NCBI RefSeq assembly: GCF_009363615.1
Contig: NZ_CP045384.1
Location: forward strand, 2,168,501-2,232,500
Reading direction: 5' to 3'
Length of the DNA: 64,000 nt
From: Ruegeria sp. THAF33
GTDB lineage: Bacteria > Pseudomonadota > Alphaproteobacteria > Rhodobacterales > Rhodobacteraceae
This document shows, piece by piece, positions 1-9,562 of this stretch (the stretch's first letter is position 1; every line of letters begins with the position of its first letter). The notes under the pieces were generated by a model. That model saw only the letters and a program-made list of their open reading frames with translations, did no database searches and had not been told where the DNA came from. A program made the position numbers and the translations under genes.

Positions 1-1999
1 ATTTGCGGGCCTGCGCCTGTGCCGACAGCTCGGCCATCAGCTGTGAAGCCCGTGCAATCGGGTTGGTCAGGTAGAAGTCCTTGATCGCATAGCGGAAAGT
101 TGCGTTGCCCAGAGTACCGGTGTCGAGAGCTTTCACTTCGTTCTCGATCACTTCGTCGATGCGGGCCAGATGCGGAACCGCCTCGATCAAGGCCGTGCGC
201 AACTGCGCCAGAGAGTCGTAGGGCAGTGTTGCGCCCAGTTCGGCCGACAAGGCGCGCAGGATGGCCCAGTTCTCCTTCGCCTCACCCGGCGCAAAACCGG
301 CCCGCATCGCCAGTTGAGGGCGACCTTCGGTGTTTACGAACACGCCGTTTTCCTCGGTATAGGCCGCGCCTGGCAGGATCACATCGGCGCGGTGTGCGCC
401 CCGGTCACCATGGCTGCCCTGATAGATCACAAAGGCGCCTTCGCCGATCTCGACCTCGTCCGCGCCAAGGTTGTAGATTACATCGGCGGCGCTGATCGCG
501 TCCATTCCGCCTTCGTTCGTGGCACCCACGTCCATCGCACCGACGCGCGACGCCGCAGTGTGCAAAACGATCAGACCACTTTCCGTATTGGCCGCGATGG
601 CTTGCGCAGCAGCCAGCACGGCGGCGCCGTCCGCTTCCTGCAAAGCGCCCTGTCCGATGATGACCAACGAACGTTTGCTCTTGATCTCATCATCTCCGCC
701 CATGTCGACAACTTTTTGCAGCGCTGTTCGATCATCGCCAACGTGGTGATACTCATATGTCAGATCGACCGCAGGACCGACCAAAGCGACTTCGGCCCCA
801 TGCGCCCATGCCTTGCGGATACGCGCGTTCAGGACAGGCGCTTCGTCACGTGGGTTGGTACCGATCAGCAGGATGCGTTCCGTGGTGTCGATGTCTTCAA
901 TCGCGGCGGTACCGGCGTAAGCGCCACGATTGCCCGCCGGAAGCTTTGTGCCATCGGTACGGCATTCGACAACACCACCCTGCCCTTCGATCATCTGTTT
1001 CAGCGCAAACGCCGCCTCGACCGGAGCCAGATCGCCCACGATACCGGCAGGTTTCTCGGCGCCCTTCAGCGCCTCTGCGGCCCTGGTCAGCGCCTCGGAC
1101 CATGAGGCCGGGCGCAGCTTTCCGTTTTCACGGACATAGGGCTTGTCCAAACGCTGACGGCGCAGGCCATCCCAGACGAAACGTGTCTTGTCGCTGATCC
1201 ACTCCTCGTTCACGCCGTCATGATTGCGCGGTAGGAAACGCATGACTTCACGACCTTTGGTATCGACGCGTATGTTCGATCCCAACGCATCCATCACATC
1301 GATGCTTTCGGTTTTGGTCAATTCCCACGGACGCGCGGTAAAGGCGTAGGGCTTGGAGGTCAGCGCCCCAACCGGGCACAGGTCGATGATGTTGCCCTGC
1401 AAATTCGAATCCAGCGTCTGGTTCAGATACGAGGTGATCTCGGCATCCTCACCGCGCCCGGTCTGACCCATCTGAGTTATCCCGGCAACTTCGGTGGTGA
1501 AGCGCACGCAGCGCGTGCAGCTGATGCAGCGGGTCATTGCGGTGCCAACCAGCGGGCCAAGATCCAGGTCATCGACCGCCCGCTTTGCTTCCTTGAAGCG
1601 GGATCCCGACATGCCATAGGCCATCGCCTGATCCTGAAGGTCGCATTCGCCACCCTGATCGCAGATCGGGCAATCCAGCGGATGGTTGATCAGCAGGAAC
1701 TCCATCACACCTTCGCGGGCCTTTTTGACCATGGGCGAGTTCGTCTTGACCACCGGGGGCTGGCCTTCAGGCCCCGGGCGCAGGTCGCGCACCTGCATCG
1801 CGCAGGAGGCCGCAGGTTTCGGCGGCCCGCCGACGACCTCGACCAGGCACATCCGGCAATTGCCAGCGATCGACAGACGCTCGTGATAACAAAAGCGCGG
1901 CACTTCGACCCCGGCTTGTTCACAAGCCTGGATCAGGGTCATCGCGCCATCGACTTCGATTTCCTGTCCGTCGATATTGATCTTGCGGAGGTCAGACAT
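1..1999 (-). CDS. nuoG: NADH-quinone oxidoreductase subunit G (3' end outside window)
   Basis: Iron-sulfur subunit of the peripheral arm of respiratory complex I. It carries electrons from the NuoEF module towards NuoI/NuoB. Translation from the ATG at 1999 begins [16 protein letters not shown], an N-terminal ferredoxin-like domain. The expected cluster motifs follow in order: [15 protein letters not shown] for the 2Fe-2S centre, [14 protein letters not shown] with the His-ligated 4Fe-4S motif, then CISCTRC. A molybdopterin-oxidoreductase-like body follows. 666 codons are present and the reading frame is still open at base 1. The last residues read (about [12 protein letters not shown] and a short helix) look like the family C terminus, so only a few codons should be missing. 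It is the last nuo gene visible here, five bases after the DUF5333 gene. Confidence 0.97.
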   Translation of the reverse strand, partial: MSDLRKINIDGQEIEVDGAMTLIQACEQAGVEVPRFCYHERLSIAGNCRMCLVEVVGGPPKPAASCAMQVRDLRPGPEGQPPVVKTNSPMVKKAREGVMEFLLINHPLDCPICDQGGECDLQDQAMAYGMSGSRFKEAKRAVDDLDLGPLVGTAMTRCISCTRCVRFTTEVAGITQMGQTGRGEDAEITSYLNQTLDSNLQGNIIDLCPVGALTSKPYAFTARPWELTKTESIDVMDALGSNIRVDTKGREVMRFLPRNHDGVNEEWISDKTRFVWDGLRRQRLDKPYVRENGKLRPASWSEALTRAAEALKGAEKPAGIVGDLAPVEAAFALKQMIEGQGGVVECRTDGTKLPAGNRGAYAGTAAIEDIDTTERILLIGTNPRDEAPVLNARIRKAWAHGAEVALVGPAVDLTYEYHHVGDDRTALQKVVDMGGDDEIKSKRSLVIIGQGALQEADGAAVLAAAQAIAANTESGLIVLHTAASRVGAMDVGATNEGGMDAISAADVIYNLGADEVEIGEGAFVIYQGSHGDRGAHRADVILPGAAYTEENGVFVNTEGRPQLAMRAGFAPGEAKENWAILRALSAELGATLPYDSLAQLRTALIEAVPHLARIDEVIENEVKALDTGTLGNATFRYAIKDFYLTNPIARASQLMAELSAQAQARK

Positions 2000-2004
2000 G
2001 GCTT

Positions 2005-2409
2005 TCAATTCGCCCTCAAATAAACGCCAATGGCGCTGTTTCTTTGGATTTCCTTCTGCCCCAGAGTGCAGAATGTGTTGGGGTTGTCATAGGTCACGCC
2101 ATTCGAAGCCAGATACGCCTCGCCCTTGGCGCGCATCCGGTCTTTTTCAGCATCCGATTCGACGTAAGAGCGGATTTCGGTGTCCGAATACCCCAGTTTG
2201 TTCGCCTTGGACCGCAGCCCCCACATCACACTGATCGCTTTCAATCGACGCCCGCTGATCGAGGGGCAATATTCCGAAATTTCATTTGCGATGGCGATGT
2301 AATAGAGTTCGTTGTCGATCTCTTTGACATCCCTCAAGGGCGGCTTCGCATTTGCGACGGCAGGCAATGTGATCAAGACAGCCAGGGTGAGTGTTTTGGC
2401 AAAAGACAT
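2005..2409 (-). CDS. DUF5333-type secreted small protein in the nuo operon
   Basis: 134 residues starting [15 protein letters not shown], with a clear Sec signal peptide (hydrophobic stretch ending around AVANA). The mature part is about 113 residues, with Cys in CPSISGRR and near the C terminus (TFCTLGQKE). An in-frame start exists 38 codons upstream, but the ATG at 2409 is preceded by AAGGGAAG and begins the signal peptide, so I use it. Its position between nuoF and nuoG and its sequence match the DUF5333 family, which I recall as typical of roseobacter nuo operons. Function is unknown. Periplasmic location is inferred from the signal peptide. It is cotranscribed with nuoG, with a five-base gap. 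Confidence 0.85.
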   Translation of the reverse strand: MSFAKTLTLAVLITLPAVANAKPPLRDVKEIDNELYYIAIANEISEYCPSISGRRLKAISVMWGLRSKANKLGYSDTEIRSYVESDAEKDRMRAKGEAYLASNGVTYDNPNTFCTLGQKEIQRNSAIGVYLRAN

Positions 2410-2507
2410 GGATCTTCCCTTCGTTTTGGGCGCACCAAAACGAACCGGTCCGGTCTTGCTAGGCAATAGCGGCCGGCAATCCGTGTCGTGATATGCAAAA
2501 CCGCGCG

Positions 2508-2858
2508 TCATGGCCGTTGGCATTTTCCCGCAAAGGTCAATTGATCATCACTGATGCGCAGGTTTTGCGGTTCAGTATCCGGCCCCACTTTCCAATCGAT
2601 CCGCGAAGACCCGAAATTCTGCACGCAAAACTTGGTTCCTTCATGACGGCCGGCCTCACGCGCGCCGTCCAGCGATGCGGACGCACCCTTTACCACAACG
2701 GTAAAGTCCGTTGGTGATGCTTTCTTGTCGACCGCCTTCGCCTTTGCCTTGAACGCCTTTCCATCGAACAGAATACGATCTTCCGACGGCTTGATGATGC
2801 CGCAGGCGGACACGCTTGCCAGTGCCAGCAGGACTACAAGGGTTTTTGGGGCCTTCAT
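2508..2858 (-). CDS. Small putative lipoprotein in the nuo operon
   Basis: 116 residues. The start MKAPKTLVVLLALASV is followed by a lipobox-like SVSACG, so Cys 20 is a candidate lipidation site after signal peptidase II cleavage. The ATG at 2858 has AAGAGGG upstream. An upstream in-frame start would bury the signal peptide and is rejected. The mature protein has no domain I recognise. It contains a basic stretch around KAKAKAVDKK and a single later Cys (TKFCVQNFG). It lies between the MAPEG gene and the DUF5333 gene on the same strand, inside the nuo operon. Whether it works with complex I is not known. Confidence 0.75.
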   Translation of the reverse strand: MKAPKTLVVLLALASVSACGIIKPSEDRILFDGKAFKAKAKAVDKKASPTDFTVVVKGASASLDGAREAGRHEGTKFCVQNFGSSRIDWKVGPDTEPQNLRISDDQLTFAGKCQRP

Positions 2859-2895
2859 ACTATCCCTCTTCGTGTTCTCATCTGCCGGGACGCCA

Positions 2896-3312
2896 TCAGA
2901 ACGCCGCCACCAATGCCATAAGCCCAATCACAAACATGCAGGCCCAGCCCAACACATACAGCACGGACCGAAGGCCACTGTTCGGCTTGCCTATGCCTTT
3001 GATGTGCACCACCAGCATCACCAACCGCGCAACCAAAGCGACAGACGCCAGCAGATTGACCCAGAACGGGCTGGCGCCCAGCAATACCGCCGCGGTCACA
3101 ACAGCCACAAACGCCGGAAGCGTTTCCGTTCCGTTCAGATAGGCCCGGTTCAGTCGATAGGCCTGGTCGGAATAGTCCTGCTCAGGGGTTGCCCCCGGCG
3201 CGAGGCCCTTGCCCTGCTTGGCCAGTGCTGAAAACGGGGCCAGGAACAGAACCACCAGCGTGAAAAGCACAACCGATGAAATCGCGTGGCTGTATTGCGC
3301 AAACATGTCCAT
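2896..3312 (-). CDS. MAPEG-family membrane protein
   Basis: 138 residues with four predicted membrane segments, a small size and a central basic/polar region (AYRLNRAYLNGTETLPAF) typical of the MAPEG superfamily. Known relatives are glutathione- or eicosanoid-metabolising membrane proteins, but bacterial members are mostly uncharacterised. Two possible ATGs lie at 3312 and 3306. Both are a few bases after the nuoF stop, with GGAGTGATCGGG ahead. It is embedded in the nuo operon directly after nuoF, so expression is probably coupled to complex I. A function in complex I would be inference from position only. Confidence 0.85.
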   Translation of the reverse strand: MDMFAQYSHAISSVVLFTLVVLFLAPFSALAKQGKGLAPGATPEQDYSDQAYRLNRAYLNGTETLPAFVAVVTAAVLLGASPFWVNLLASVALVARLVMLVVHIKGIGKPNSGLRSVLYVLGWACMFVIGLMALVAAF

Positions 3313-3317
3313 CCCGA

Positions 3318-4616
3318 TCACTCCGCCGCCATCGCACCCATACGGCCCGATTTCTGAGCCTTGATGCGGTCTTCGATTTCTTCGCGGAAATTCCGGATCA
3401 GGCCCTGGATCGGCCAAGCGGCCGCATCGCCTAGAGCACAGATCGTGTGACCTTCCACCTGTTTGGTCACATCAAACAGCATGTCGATCTCTTCCAGCTC
3501 GGCCTCGCCGCGCACCAGGCGGTCCATGACCCGCATCATCCAGCCGGTGCCTTCGCGGCAGGGCGTGCACTGGCCGCAGCTTTCGTGTTTGTAGAATTTC
3601 GACAGGCGCCAGATCGCCTTGATGATGTCGGTGGACTTGTCCATCACGATCACCGCCGCCGTTCCAAGCCCCGAGCCCAGATCGTTGCGCAGATAATCGA
3701 AATCCATGATCGCGTCGCGCATGTTCTCACCGCGCACACACGGAACCGAGGATCCTCCGGGGATCACGGCCAGCAGATTGTCCCAGCCACCGCGAATGCC
3801 GCCGCAATGGGTCTCGATCAGTTCCTCGAAGGAAATCGACATCGCCTCTTCGACCACGCAGGGGTTGTTGACGTGACCCGAGATTGCAAACAGCTTGGTG
3901 CCCGCGTTGTTCTGGCGGCCGAAACCTGCGAACCAATCCGCCCCACGGCGCAGGATCGTAGGCACGACAGCGATGGATTCGACGTTGTTCACGGTCGTCG
4001 GGCAGCCATACAAGCCCGCACCTGCGGGGAACGGCGGCTTCATCCGCGGCATGCCCTTTTTACCTTCGAGGCTTTCAATCAGCGCGGTTTCCTCGCCACA
4101 GATATAGGCGCCTGCCCCGTGGTGCAGAAACAGGTCGAAATCCCAGCCCGAGCCGGCGGCGTTCTTGCCCAGAAGACCCGCGTCATAGGCCTCGTCAATC
4201 GCGGCCTGCAACGCCTCGCGTTCGCGGATGTACTCACCACGCAGATAGATGTAGCAGGTGTGGGCGTTCATGGCGAAAGACGCGATCAGGCAGCCCTCGA
4301 TCAGCGTATGCGGATCATGGCGCATGATCTCGCGGTCTTTGCAGGTGCCGGGTTCGGATTCGTCCGCGTTGACAACCAGATAGGAAGGGCGTCCGTCGCT
4401 TTCCTTGGGCATGAACGACCATTTGAGACCAGTCGGGAAACCCGCGCCGCCGCGTCCGCGCAGCCCGGAATCCTTCATCGTCTGGATGATCCAGTCGCGC
4501 CCTTTTTCAATCAGGCCAGCAGTGCCGTCCCAATGCCCGCGGGCCTGCGCACCTTTCAGCGTGCGTTCATGCATCCCGTAGATGTTGGTAAAGATCCGGT
4601 CCTGATCCTTCAGCAT
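3318..4616 (-). CDS. nuoF: NADH-quinone oxidoreductase subunit F (NADH-binding, FMN and 4Fe-4S)
   Basis: 432 residues, the usual length. This subunit binds NADH and FMN and takes the first two electrons of complex I. The Gly-rich FMN/NADH site is [13 protein letters not shown] at residues 54-66. The C-terminal 4Fe-4S ligands are Cys347, Cys350 and Cys353 in CGQCTPC, plus Cys393 in HTICALG. The ATG at 4616 fits the family N terminus. It sits between the DUF5337 gene and the MAPEG gene in the nuo operon. Confidence 0.98.
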   Translation of the reverse strand: MLKDQDRIFTNIYGMHERTLKGAQARGHWDGTAGLIEKGRDWIIQTMKDSGLRGRGGAGFPTGLKWSFMPKESDGRPSYLVVNADESEPGTCKDREIMRHDPHTLIEGCLIASFAMNAHTCYIYLRGEYIREREALQAAIDEAYDAGLLGKNAAGSGWDFDLFLHHGAGAYICGEETALIESLEGKKGMPRMKPPFPAGAGLYGCPTTVNNVESIAVVPTILRRGADWFAGFGRQNNAGTKLFAISGHVNNPCVVEEAMSISFEELIETHCGGIRGGWDNLLAVIPGGSSVPCVRGENMRDAIMDFDYLRNDLGSGLGTAAVIVMDKSTDIIKAIWRLSKFYKHESCGQCTPCREGTGWMMRVMDRLVRGEAELEEIDMLFDVTKQVEGHTICALGDAAAWPIQGLIRNFREEIEDRIKAQKSGRMGAMAAE

Positions 4617-4628
4617 CGCGTGTTACCT

Positions 4629-4850
4629 TCAGCTGTCCTGACGCATGCGCCAGAGTTGAAAAATGTTGACGCCCGCATAGATGAAACCCGCCAGAGCGGC
4701 GAAATCAAACAGCAGCGCATGCCGGGCTGTCAAACCCAGCGCGGGGCCAATGAACAGGTTCATCGCAAGCCAGATCAGCATGGTCACGGCGATGACCACC
4801 CCGATATGTCGGCCCTTGCGGGCTATGGCCTGTTCCTTGTCCTTGTCCAT
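4629..4850 (-). CDS. DUF5337-type two-helix membrane protein
   Basis: 73 residues: a short charged N terminus (MDKDKEQAIARKGRH), then two hydrophobic helices (roughly residues 17-37 and 44-65) and a basic tail. The sequence and its place between nuoE and nuoF match the DUF5337 family, which I know as a small protein of rhodobacterial nuo operons. Small size and two helices would suit an accessory subunit or assembly factor in the membrane, but that is inference. It is 30 bases after nuoE and 12 bases before nuoF. Confidence 0.85.
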   Translation of the reverse strand: MDKDKEQAIARKGRHIGVVIAVTMLIWLAMNLFIGPALGLTARHALLFDFAALAGFIYAGVNIFQLWRMRQDS

Positions 4851-4880
4851 CTTCCCCCGAAGCCCGGAACGGGCATCCGT

Positions 4881-6038
4881 CTAGTCTTCGTATGTGCCCT
4901 CGGATTTGGCACGTTTGGCGAATTCGGTTTCCTCACCGGCAGCAAGCTTGGCGGCCTGCTCGATCCAGCCATCGCGTTCGATCCGGCCTTTGAATTTCAA
5001 ACGCGCATCGACCCAGGCCACCTGTTCGGGCGTCCAGGCCGCTATCTGGTCGTAGTGATAGAAACCCAGCTCGTTCAGCGTTTCTTCCAGCTTGGGGCCG
5101 ACGCCTTTCAACAGTTTCAGGTCATCGGCCTTGCCGTCGCGTGCCGCGGTTAGAGTGTTAGGCTGGGTCTCCTGAACTTCCGGGCTATCCGACTTTGCTG
5201 CAGCGCCCTCGGGAGATGCCGGTTCGGTATGGGTCGATTTTTTGGTTCCACTCTGTTGTGCCGCCGTCTTGCCGGGCTCCGGCTTTTTCGGCGGTTGAGG
5301 AGCGGAACCGGAAGCTTCGGCTTTGCCATCCTTGCCAAGCCACGGTGTCAGTATCGGAACTTCGGTTCCGTCGATACGCTTGACCGTGTCCCCAAGCTCT
5401 GTCGCCAGCTCAACGCTTGCGTTGTATTTCGGCTTGCCAGCTTCATATTCGGACAGGCTGGAAAGTCCTTTCAACGGCTCGGCCGCGTAACGCCCGTTCT
5501 GAGGACCGGGCGTCGGCACCTTGCCCGCCACCAGATCGTCGAGGATTTTGCCAAAGCTCTCGGCGGTCAGATCCTCGTAGTAATCTTTGCCGATCTGCGC
5601 CATTGGCGCGTTGGTGCAGGAACCGAGACATTCGACCTCTTCCCAGCTCAGCTTGCCATCGGCAGAAAGTTCATGCGGTTTCGCGGCGATCTTTCCCTTG
5701 CAGACCGCGATCAGATCTTCGGCCCCGCAGATCATGCAGGACGTCGTGCCGCAGACCTGAATATGCGCCACAGATCCAACTGGTTGCAGCTGGAACATGA
5801 AGTAGAAGGACGCCACTTCGAGTACGCGGATATAGGCCATGCCCAGCATGTCGGCGATGGATTCAATCGCCGGGCGGCTCAGCCAGCCCTCCTGCTCTTG
5901 CGCGCGCCACAGCAGCGGAATGACCGCGCTGGCCTGGCGGCCTTCGGGGTATTTGGTGATCTGCGCTTCGGCCCATTGCTGGTTGGCAGCGGTGAAGGCA
6001 AAGCTTTCGGGTTGTTCGGGATGAAGACGGCGGAGCAT
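4881..6038 (-). CDS. nuoE: NADH-quinone oxidoreductase subunit E with long C-terminal extension
   Basis: 385 residues, against about 160-240 for ordinary NuoE. Residues 1-180 are the thioredoxin-like 2Fe-2S domain with ligands Cys96, Cys101, Cys137 and Cys141. Residues about 235-300 are Pro/Glu/Ser/Lys-rich and probably disordered. Residues 304-368 form a second small domain starting [17 protein letters not shown], which resembles the helix-hairpin-helix/H3TH-like domain of predicted flap-endonuclease-like proteins. The start ATG overlaps the nuoD stop (TAATG), giving translational coupling. The extension is seen directly. Its role is unknown. Confidence 0.96.
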   Translation of the reverse strand: MLRRLHPEQPESFAFTAANQQWAEAQITKYPEGRQASAVIPLLWRAQEQEGWLSRPAIESIADMLGMAYIRVLEVASFYFMFQLQPVGSVAHIQVCGTTSCMICGAEDLIAVCKGKIAAKPHELSADGKLSWEEVECLGSCTNAPMAQIGKDYYEDLTAESFGKILDDLVAGKVPTPGPQNGRYAAEPLKGLSSLSEYEAGKPKYNASVELATELGDTVKRIDGTEVPILTPWLGKDGKAEASGSAPQPPKKPEPGKTAAQQSGTKKSTHTEPASPEGAAAKSDSPEVQETQPNTLTAARDGKADDLKLLKGVGPKLEETLNELGFYHYDQIAAWTPEQVAWVDARLKFKGRIERDGWIEQAAKLAAGEETEFAKRAKSEGTYED

Positions 6039-7261
6039 TAGCGGTCAATCTCTCCAAATACGACATCCATGGTGCCGATGATGGCGGCGACGTCGGCCAG
6101 CTGGTGGCCTTTGGCGACGTGGTCCATGGCTTGCAGGTGCAGGAAACCGGGCGCGCGCAGCTTGGCGCGGTAGGGCTTGTTGGTGCCGTCGGCGACCAGA
6201 TAGACGCCGAACTCGCCCTTGGGGGCTTCGACCGCGGCATAGACCTCGCCTGCGGGAACGTGGAAGCCTTCGGTATACAGCTTGAAGTGGTGGATCAGGC
6301 TTTCCATCGAGGTCTTCATGTCCGAGCGTTTCGGCGGGGTGATCTTGCCGCGCGCGAGCACGTCACCTGGGCATTCGCGGATTTTGACGATGGCCTGCTG
6401 GATGATCGACAGCGACTGGCGCATCTCTTCCATGCGCACCAAATAGCGGTCATAACAGTCGCCGTTTTTGCCGACGGGGATCTGGAATTCAAACTCGTCA
6501 TAGCATTCATAGGGCTGAGCGCGGCGCAAGTCCCATGCAAGGCCCGACCCGCGCACCATCACGCCCGAGAAACCGTATTTCTGAATGTCATCTTCAGTCA
6601 CGACACCAATATCGGCGTTGCGCTGTTTGAAGATGCGGTTTTCGGTCAGCAGACCGTCAATGTCGTCCAGAACGGCGGGGAATTCGTGGCTCCAGGCCTC
6701 GATATCGTCCAGCAGTTCCGGCGGCAGGTCCTGATGCACACCACCGGGGCGGAAATAGGCCGCGTGTAGGCGAGCCCCGCAGGCACGCTCGTAGAACACC
6801 ATCAGCTTTTCACGCTCTTCAAAACCCCAGAGCGGCGGGGTCAGCGCGCCCACATCCATCGCCTGCGTGGTCACGTTCAGCAGGTGGTTCAGGATGCGGC
6901 CGATCTCGGAATACAGAACCCGGATCAGCGAACCCCGGCGCGGCACCTCGACCCCGGTCAGCTTTTCGATGGCCAGACACCAGGCATGTTCCTGGTTCAT
7001 CGGCGCCACGTAATCCAGACGATCGAAATACGGCAGGTTTTGCAGATAGGTCCGGCTTTCCATCAGCTTTTCGGTGCCGCGGTGCAGCAGGCCGATATGC
7101 GGATCGCAGCGTTCGACGATCTCACCGTCGAGCTCGAGCACAAGGCGCAGAACCCCGTGCGCCGCAGGGTGTTGCGGGCCGAAGTTAATGTTGAAATTGC
7201 GGATCTTCTGTTCTCCGCTCAGCGCGTCCGTGCTGCCGTCATCGTATCTTGAGCCGTCCAT
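6038..7261 (-). CDS. nuoD: NADH-quinone oxidoreductase subunit D (49 kDa)
   Basis: 407 residues. It forms the quinone-reduction site with NuoB. The sequence is strongly conserved with the family: [14 protein letters not shown] near the N terminus, [10 protein letters not shown], and the C-terminal VFGEIDR typical of bacterial NuoD. The ATG at 7261 overlaps the stop of the preceding 39-codon gene (TGATG). An in-frame TTG one codon upstream is less likely. The stop overlaps the nuoE start by one base. Confidence 0.98.
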   Translation of the reverse strand: MDGSRYDDGSTDALSGEQKIRNFNINFGPQHPAAHGVLRLVLELDGEIVERCDPHIGLLHRGTEKLMESRTYLQNLPYFDRLDYVAPMNQEHAWCLAIEKLTGVEVPRRGSLIRVLYSEIGRILNHLLNVTTQAMDVGALTPPLWGFEEREKLMVFYERACGARLHAAYFRPGGVHQDLPPELLDDIEAWSHEFPAVLDDIDGLLTENRIFKQRNADIGVVTEDDIQKYGFSGVMVRGSGLAWDLRRAQPYECYDEFEFQIPVGKNGDCYDRYLVRMEEMRQSLSIIQQAIVKIRECPGDVLARGKITPPKRSDMKTSMESLIHHFKLYTEGFHVPAGEVYAAVEAPKGEFGVYLVADGTNKPYRAKLRAPGFLHLQAMDHVAKGHQLADVAAIIGTMDVVFGEIDR

Positions 7262-7380
7262 CAACGCCCTCGTTTCTTTTTCGCATCGGCCCGAACCCGA
7301 ACCTTTTCCGCCTCGGCCGCTTTGGCTGCGGCCCCGGCCAGAAGAACCCCCAACGCGCCCAGAATGATCAACTCACCCAT
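7261..7380 (-). CDS. 39-residue membrane/basic peptide between nuoC and nuoD
   Basis: A 39-codon reading frame, ATG at 7380 (or one codon earlier at 7383). The N terminus [16 protein letters not shown] is hydrophobic enough for one membrane helix. An Ala/Glu/Lys-rich helix follows, with a strongly basic end (ADAKKKRGR). The stop TGA overlaps the nuoD ATG, and the start directly follows the stop of the 57-codon gene, so all are translationally coupled. That arrangement and the codon use are the evidence that it is real. There is no known function. It may be a small accessory or assembly peptide of complex I (inference). Confidence 0.6.
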   Translation of the reverse strand: MGELIILGALGVLLAGAAAKAAEAEKVRVRADAKKKRGR

Positions 7381-7384
7381 CATC

Positions 7385-7558
7385 TCAGCGGCGCTCCAAC
7401 TCTTGCAGTTTCAGCCCGACCCACCACAGCAAGGCGATCGTGCCAAAGGGAACCAGACACAGCAGGCACCAGTATTTGTTGATCCCGAAGAACGGCAATA
7501 TCTTCACCATCGGAATGATGGTCAGCGCAGACAGGATCAGCCACCAGATGCCACCCAT
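7385..7558 (-). CDS. 57-residue two-helix membrane protein between nuoC and nuoD
   Basis: 57 codons starting [15 protein letters not shown], with one hydrophobic helix, a turn with FFGINKYWC, a second helix (LLCLVPFGTIALLWWVG) and a charged tail ELERR. Start and stop are shared with neighbours: the ATG at 7558 overlaps the nuoC stop (TAATG), and the stop at 7385 comes just before the next start. Two aromatic-rich helices and the strict coupling argue for a real membrane protein. No family is recognised. Confidence 0.65.
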   Translation of the reverse strand: MGGIWWLILSALTIIPMVKILPFFGINKYWCLLCLVPFGTIALLWWVGLKLQELERR

Positions 7559-8163
7559 TATTCTGTCCCCTGTTTCTCATCCCCCGGCAGAATGTAGTTC
7601 GCACCCTCCCAAGGGGACATAAAATCGAACTGACGGTATTCCTGCACCAGGCTGACGGGCTCGTAGACTACGCGCTTTTGCGCCTCGTCATAGCGCACTT
7701 CGGTATAGCCGGTGGTCGGGAAATCCTTGCGCAGTGGGTAACCACGGAACCCATAGTCGGTCAGGATGCGCCGCAGGTCCGGATGGCCCGAGAACAGGAT
7801 GCCGAACATGTCGAACACCTCACGCTCGAACCAATTGGCCGAGGGGTGCACGTCAACGATCGACGGCACCATGTCGTCTTCACGGATCGAGACCCGCAGC
7901 CGGATACGCTGGTTCTGGTACATCGACAGGAAATGGTACACCACGTCGAACCGTTTGGCGCGCTCGGGGTAATCCACGCCAGTGATGTCCACAAGGGTCG
8001 AAAACTGGCAGCTGCGATCAGATTTCAGGAACTCAATGAATTCCACGAGATTCGACGGTGCCACGTCCACGTTCAGTTCGCCATGGGTCACATCCCACGA
8101 CAGAACACAATCAGACCGTTTCAGCTCCAGCTGTGCGCCGAGTTCTTTGAGTGCTTCACTCAT
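7558..8163 (-). CDS. nuoC: NADH-quinone oxidoreductase subunit C (30 kDa)
   Basis: 201 residues from the ATG at 8163 ([14 protein letters not shown]). It is a hydrophilic peripheral-arm subunit. The 30-kDa signature region is [14 protein letters not shown], followed by [14 protein letters not shown] and GYPLRKDFP. It is a separate gene, not fused to nuoD. A longer in-frame reading is possible but would run through the upstream ABM-like gene and is not conserved in kind. The start overlaps that gene by eight bases, and GGAGGGCCGCA provides a strong ribosome site. Confidence 0.97.
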   Translation of the reverse strand: MSEALKELGAQLELKRSDCVLSWDVTHGELNVDVAPSNLVEFIEFLKSDRSCQFSTLVDITGVDYPERAKRFDVVYHFLSMYQNQRIRLRVSIREDDMVPSIVDVHPSANWFEREVFDMFGILFSGHPDLRRILTDYGFRGYPLRKDFPTTGYTEVRYDEAQKRVVYEPVSLVQEYRQFDFMSPWEGANYILPGDEKQGTE

Positions 8164-8482
8164 TGCGGCCCTCCTGCAAAACTTCGTCATAGAACGTAGC
8201 TTCTGCGTCGTAAGATTTGAAAAACTTCGCCATAAAGTCGGGCATAACCGTCTTTGCGACGTTCTCGCCCGCATAATTCGCAACAGCGGCCATGTCACGC
8301 CATTTGGTCAGTACCATGACTTGGCAGGGATCCTGATCGCGCCGGACGAGGAAGGACACGCTTTCAAACCCATCCACGGCGCGCATGCCGGGGAGCGCAC
8401 GTGTCCGAAAAGTACCGACCCACTCGGCAACATCGTCTCGGGCAACCACAGCCTCCCAGCGCCTGACAACCAGATCACTCAT
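8156..8482 (-). CDS. ABM-like (dimeric alpha/beta barrel) small protein
   Basis: 108 residues beginning [15 protein letters not shown]. The pattern of strands and the segment [19 protein letters not shown] resemble antibiotic-biosynthesis-monooxygenase/stress-response A/B barrel domains. It lies between nuoB and nuoC, overlapping the nuoB stop by four bases (ATGA) and the nuoC start by eight. The fold assignment is by pattern only. ABM-type proteins include heme oxygenase-like and quinol monooxygenase-like enzymes, so a quinone-related role next to complex I is possible but unproven. Confidence 0.65.
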   Translation of the reverse strand: MSDLVVRRWEAVVARDDVAEWVGTFRTRALPGMRAVDGFESVSFLVRRDQDPCQVMVLTKWRDMAAVANYAGENVAKTVMPDFMAKFFKSYDAEATFYDEVLQEGRNE

Positions 8483-9012
8483 CGCACAATCGTTCCCGTG
8501 CGGCGGATTTTGCGTTGCAACTGCATCAGACCGTAAAGCAGTGCCTCAGCAGTCGGAGGGCAGCCGGGCACGTAGATGTCCACCGGAACAACCCGGTCAC
8601 AGCCACGTACGACGGAATAGGAATAGTGGTAATACCCACCGCCATTCGCGCAGGACCCCATCGAGATCACATAGCGCGGCTCGGGCATCTGGTCGTAAAC
8701 TTTACGCAGCGCGGGGGCCATCTTGTTGGTCAGCGTTCCCGCCACGATCATCACGTCCGACTGGCGCGGAGACGCCCGGGGCGCGATGCCGAACCGTTCC
8801 GCATCATAACGTGGCATCGAGGTATGCATCATCTCAACCGCGCAGCAGGCCAGGCCAAAGGTCATCCAGTGCAACGATCCGGTGCGGGCCCAGTTGATGA
8901 TGTCTTCGGTCGAGGTCAGCAGGAAACCCTTGTCCTGCAACTCGGCGTTCAGGGCCTGAGTGGCGACTTCCTTGTCGACACCGGCAGTGTTGGCACCTGT
9001 CATCACTCCCAT
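8479..9012 (-). CDS. nuoB: NADH-quinone oxidoreductase subunit B (N2 cluster)
   Basis: 177 residues from the ATG at 9012 ([15 protein letters not shown]). It holds the terminal 4Fe-4S cluster N2, which donates to quinone. All ligands are present: the adjacent pair Cys56-Cys57 ([10 protein letters not shown]), Cys121 ([10 protein letters not shown]) and Cys151 ([10 protein letters not shown]). A longer form starting at 9033 or a shorter one at 9003 is possible. 9012 fits the family length best and overlaps the end of nuoA by ten bases. Confidence 0.97.
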   Translation of the reverse strand: MGVMTGANTAGVDKEVATQALNAELQDKGFLLTSTEDIINWARTGSLHWMTFGLACCAVEMMHTSMPRYDAERFGIAPRASPRQSDVMIVAGTLTNKMAPALRKVYDQMPEPRYVISMGSCANGGGYYHYSYSVVRGCDRVVPVDIYVPGCPPTAEALLYGLMQLQRKIRRTGTIVR

Positions 9013-9368
9013 TCCAGCGCCCCTTTCTTCCATTCATAGGCAAAGCCGATGGTCAGAACGCCCAGAAACACCATCATGGACCAGAAGCCGACATCGCTGA
9101 TGTCTCTGAAGCCCACGGCCCAGGGAAACAGGAAAGCGATCTCTAGATCGAAGATGATGAACAGAATCGAAACCAGATAGAATCGGACGTCGAATTTCAT
9201 CCGAGCATCGTCGAAGGCATTGAAACCACATTCATATGCGCTGACCTTTTCGGGGTCGGGATTGCGGACGGCCAGTACGACGGCGGCCAGAATCAAGACG
9301 ATCCCAAGGCCCACGGCAACGGCCAGAAACACCAGAATCGGGAGGTACTCCCGCAGCAGGTCTTCCAC
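9003..9368 (-). CDS. nuoA: NADH-quinone oxidoreductase subunit A
   Basis: 121 residues with three membrane helices and the conserved loop [22 protein letters not shown] choose a GTG start at 9368 because AGGAAAGGAGC lies five bases upstream and the resulting N terminus ([10 protein letters not shown] in plain reading) matches the family. An ATG eight codons upstream would overlap that ribosome site. It is the first gene of the nuo operon. The following nuoB start lies inside its 3' end. Confidence 0.96.
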   Translation of the reverse strand: MEDLLREYLPILVFLAVAVGLGIVLILAAVVLAVRNPDPEKVSAYECGFNAFDDARMKFDVRFYLVSILFIIFDLEIAFLFPWAVGFRDISDVGFWSMMVFLGVLTIGFAYEWKKGALEWE

Positions 9369-9434
9369 GAATAGCTCCTTTCCTGCGCACATGTCTTGTC
9401 GGGTGCGCCGTCAATTGGCGTGTTGACTGGACAT

Positions 9435-9463
9435 TCTCTATCCCTGCGGGGTCAGAGGGTCAA
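9435..9463 (-). promoter_or_regulatory. Candidate nuo operon promoter
   Basis: On the minus strand, TTGACC (9463-9458) is followed after 17 bases by TAGAGA (9440-9435), about 65 bases before the nuoA GTG. The -35 match is good and the -10 match modest. The whole 9369-9562 stretch is otherwise non-coding and separates nuoA from the leucine cluster. Confidence 0.4.
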
Positions 9464-9562
9464 CCGAACACAGCCCCCTCCGCGATCAAACCTGCGTTTG
9501 ACAGCGCGGCATAGAATCGCAGCACCGGCGTTTGACTTTGGCTTGGCGGAACCTGGTAAAAC

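Noticed and set aside
2005..2523. Longer start for the DUF5333 protein
   Set aside because: The extra 38 residues would put a polar segment before a clean signal peptide, and a ribosome site lies just before the inner ATG.
3447..5153. Long open frame on the plus strand (568 codons)
   Set aside because: It is antisense to nuoF, the DUF5337 gene and nuoE, whose sequences are strongly conserved. GC-rich genes commonly leave such shadow frames open.
7380..7604. 74-codon minus-strand frame between nuoC and nuoD
   Set aside because: It is in a different frame from the coupled 57- and 39-codon genes, overlaps nuoC out of frame, and gives a non-hydrophobic, His/Arg-rich peptide.
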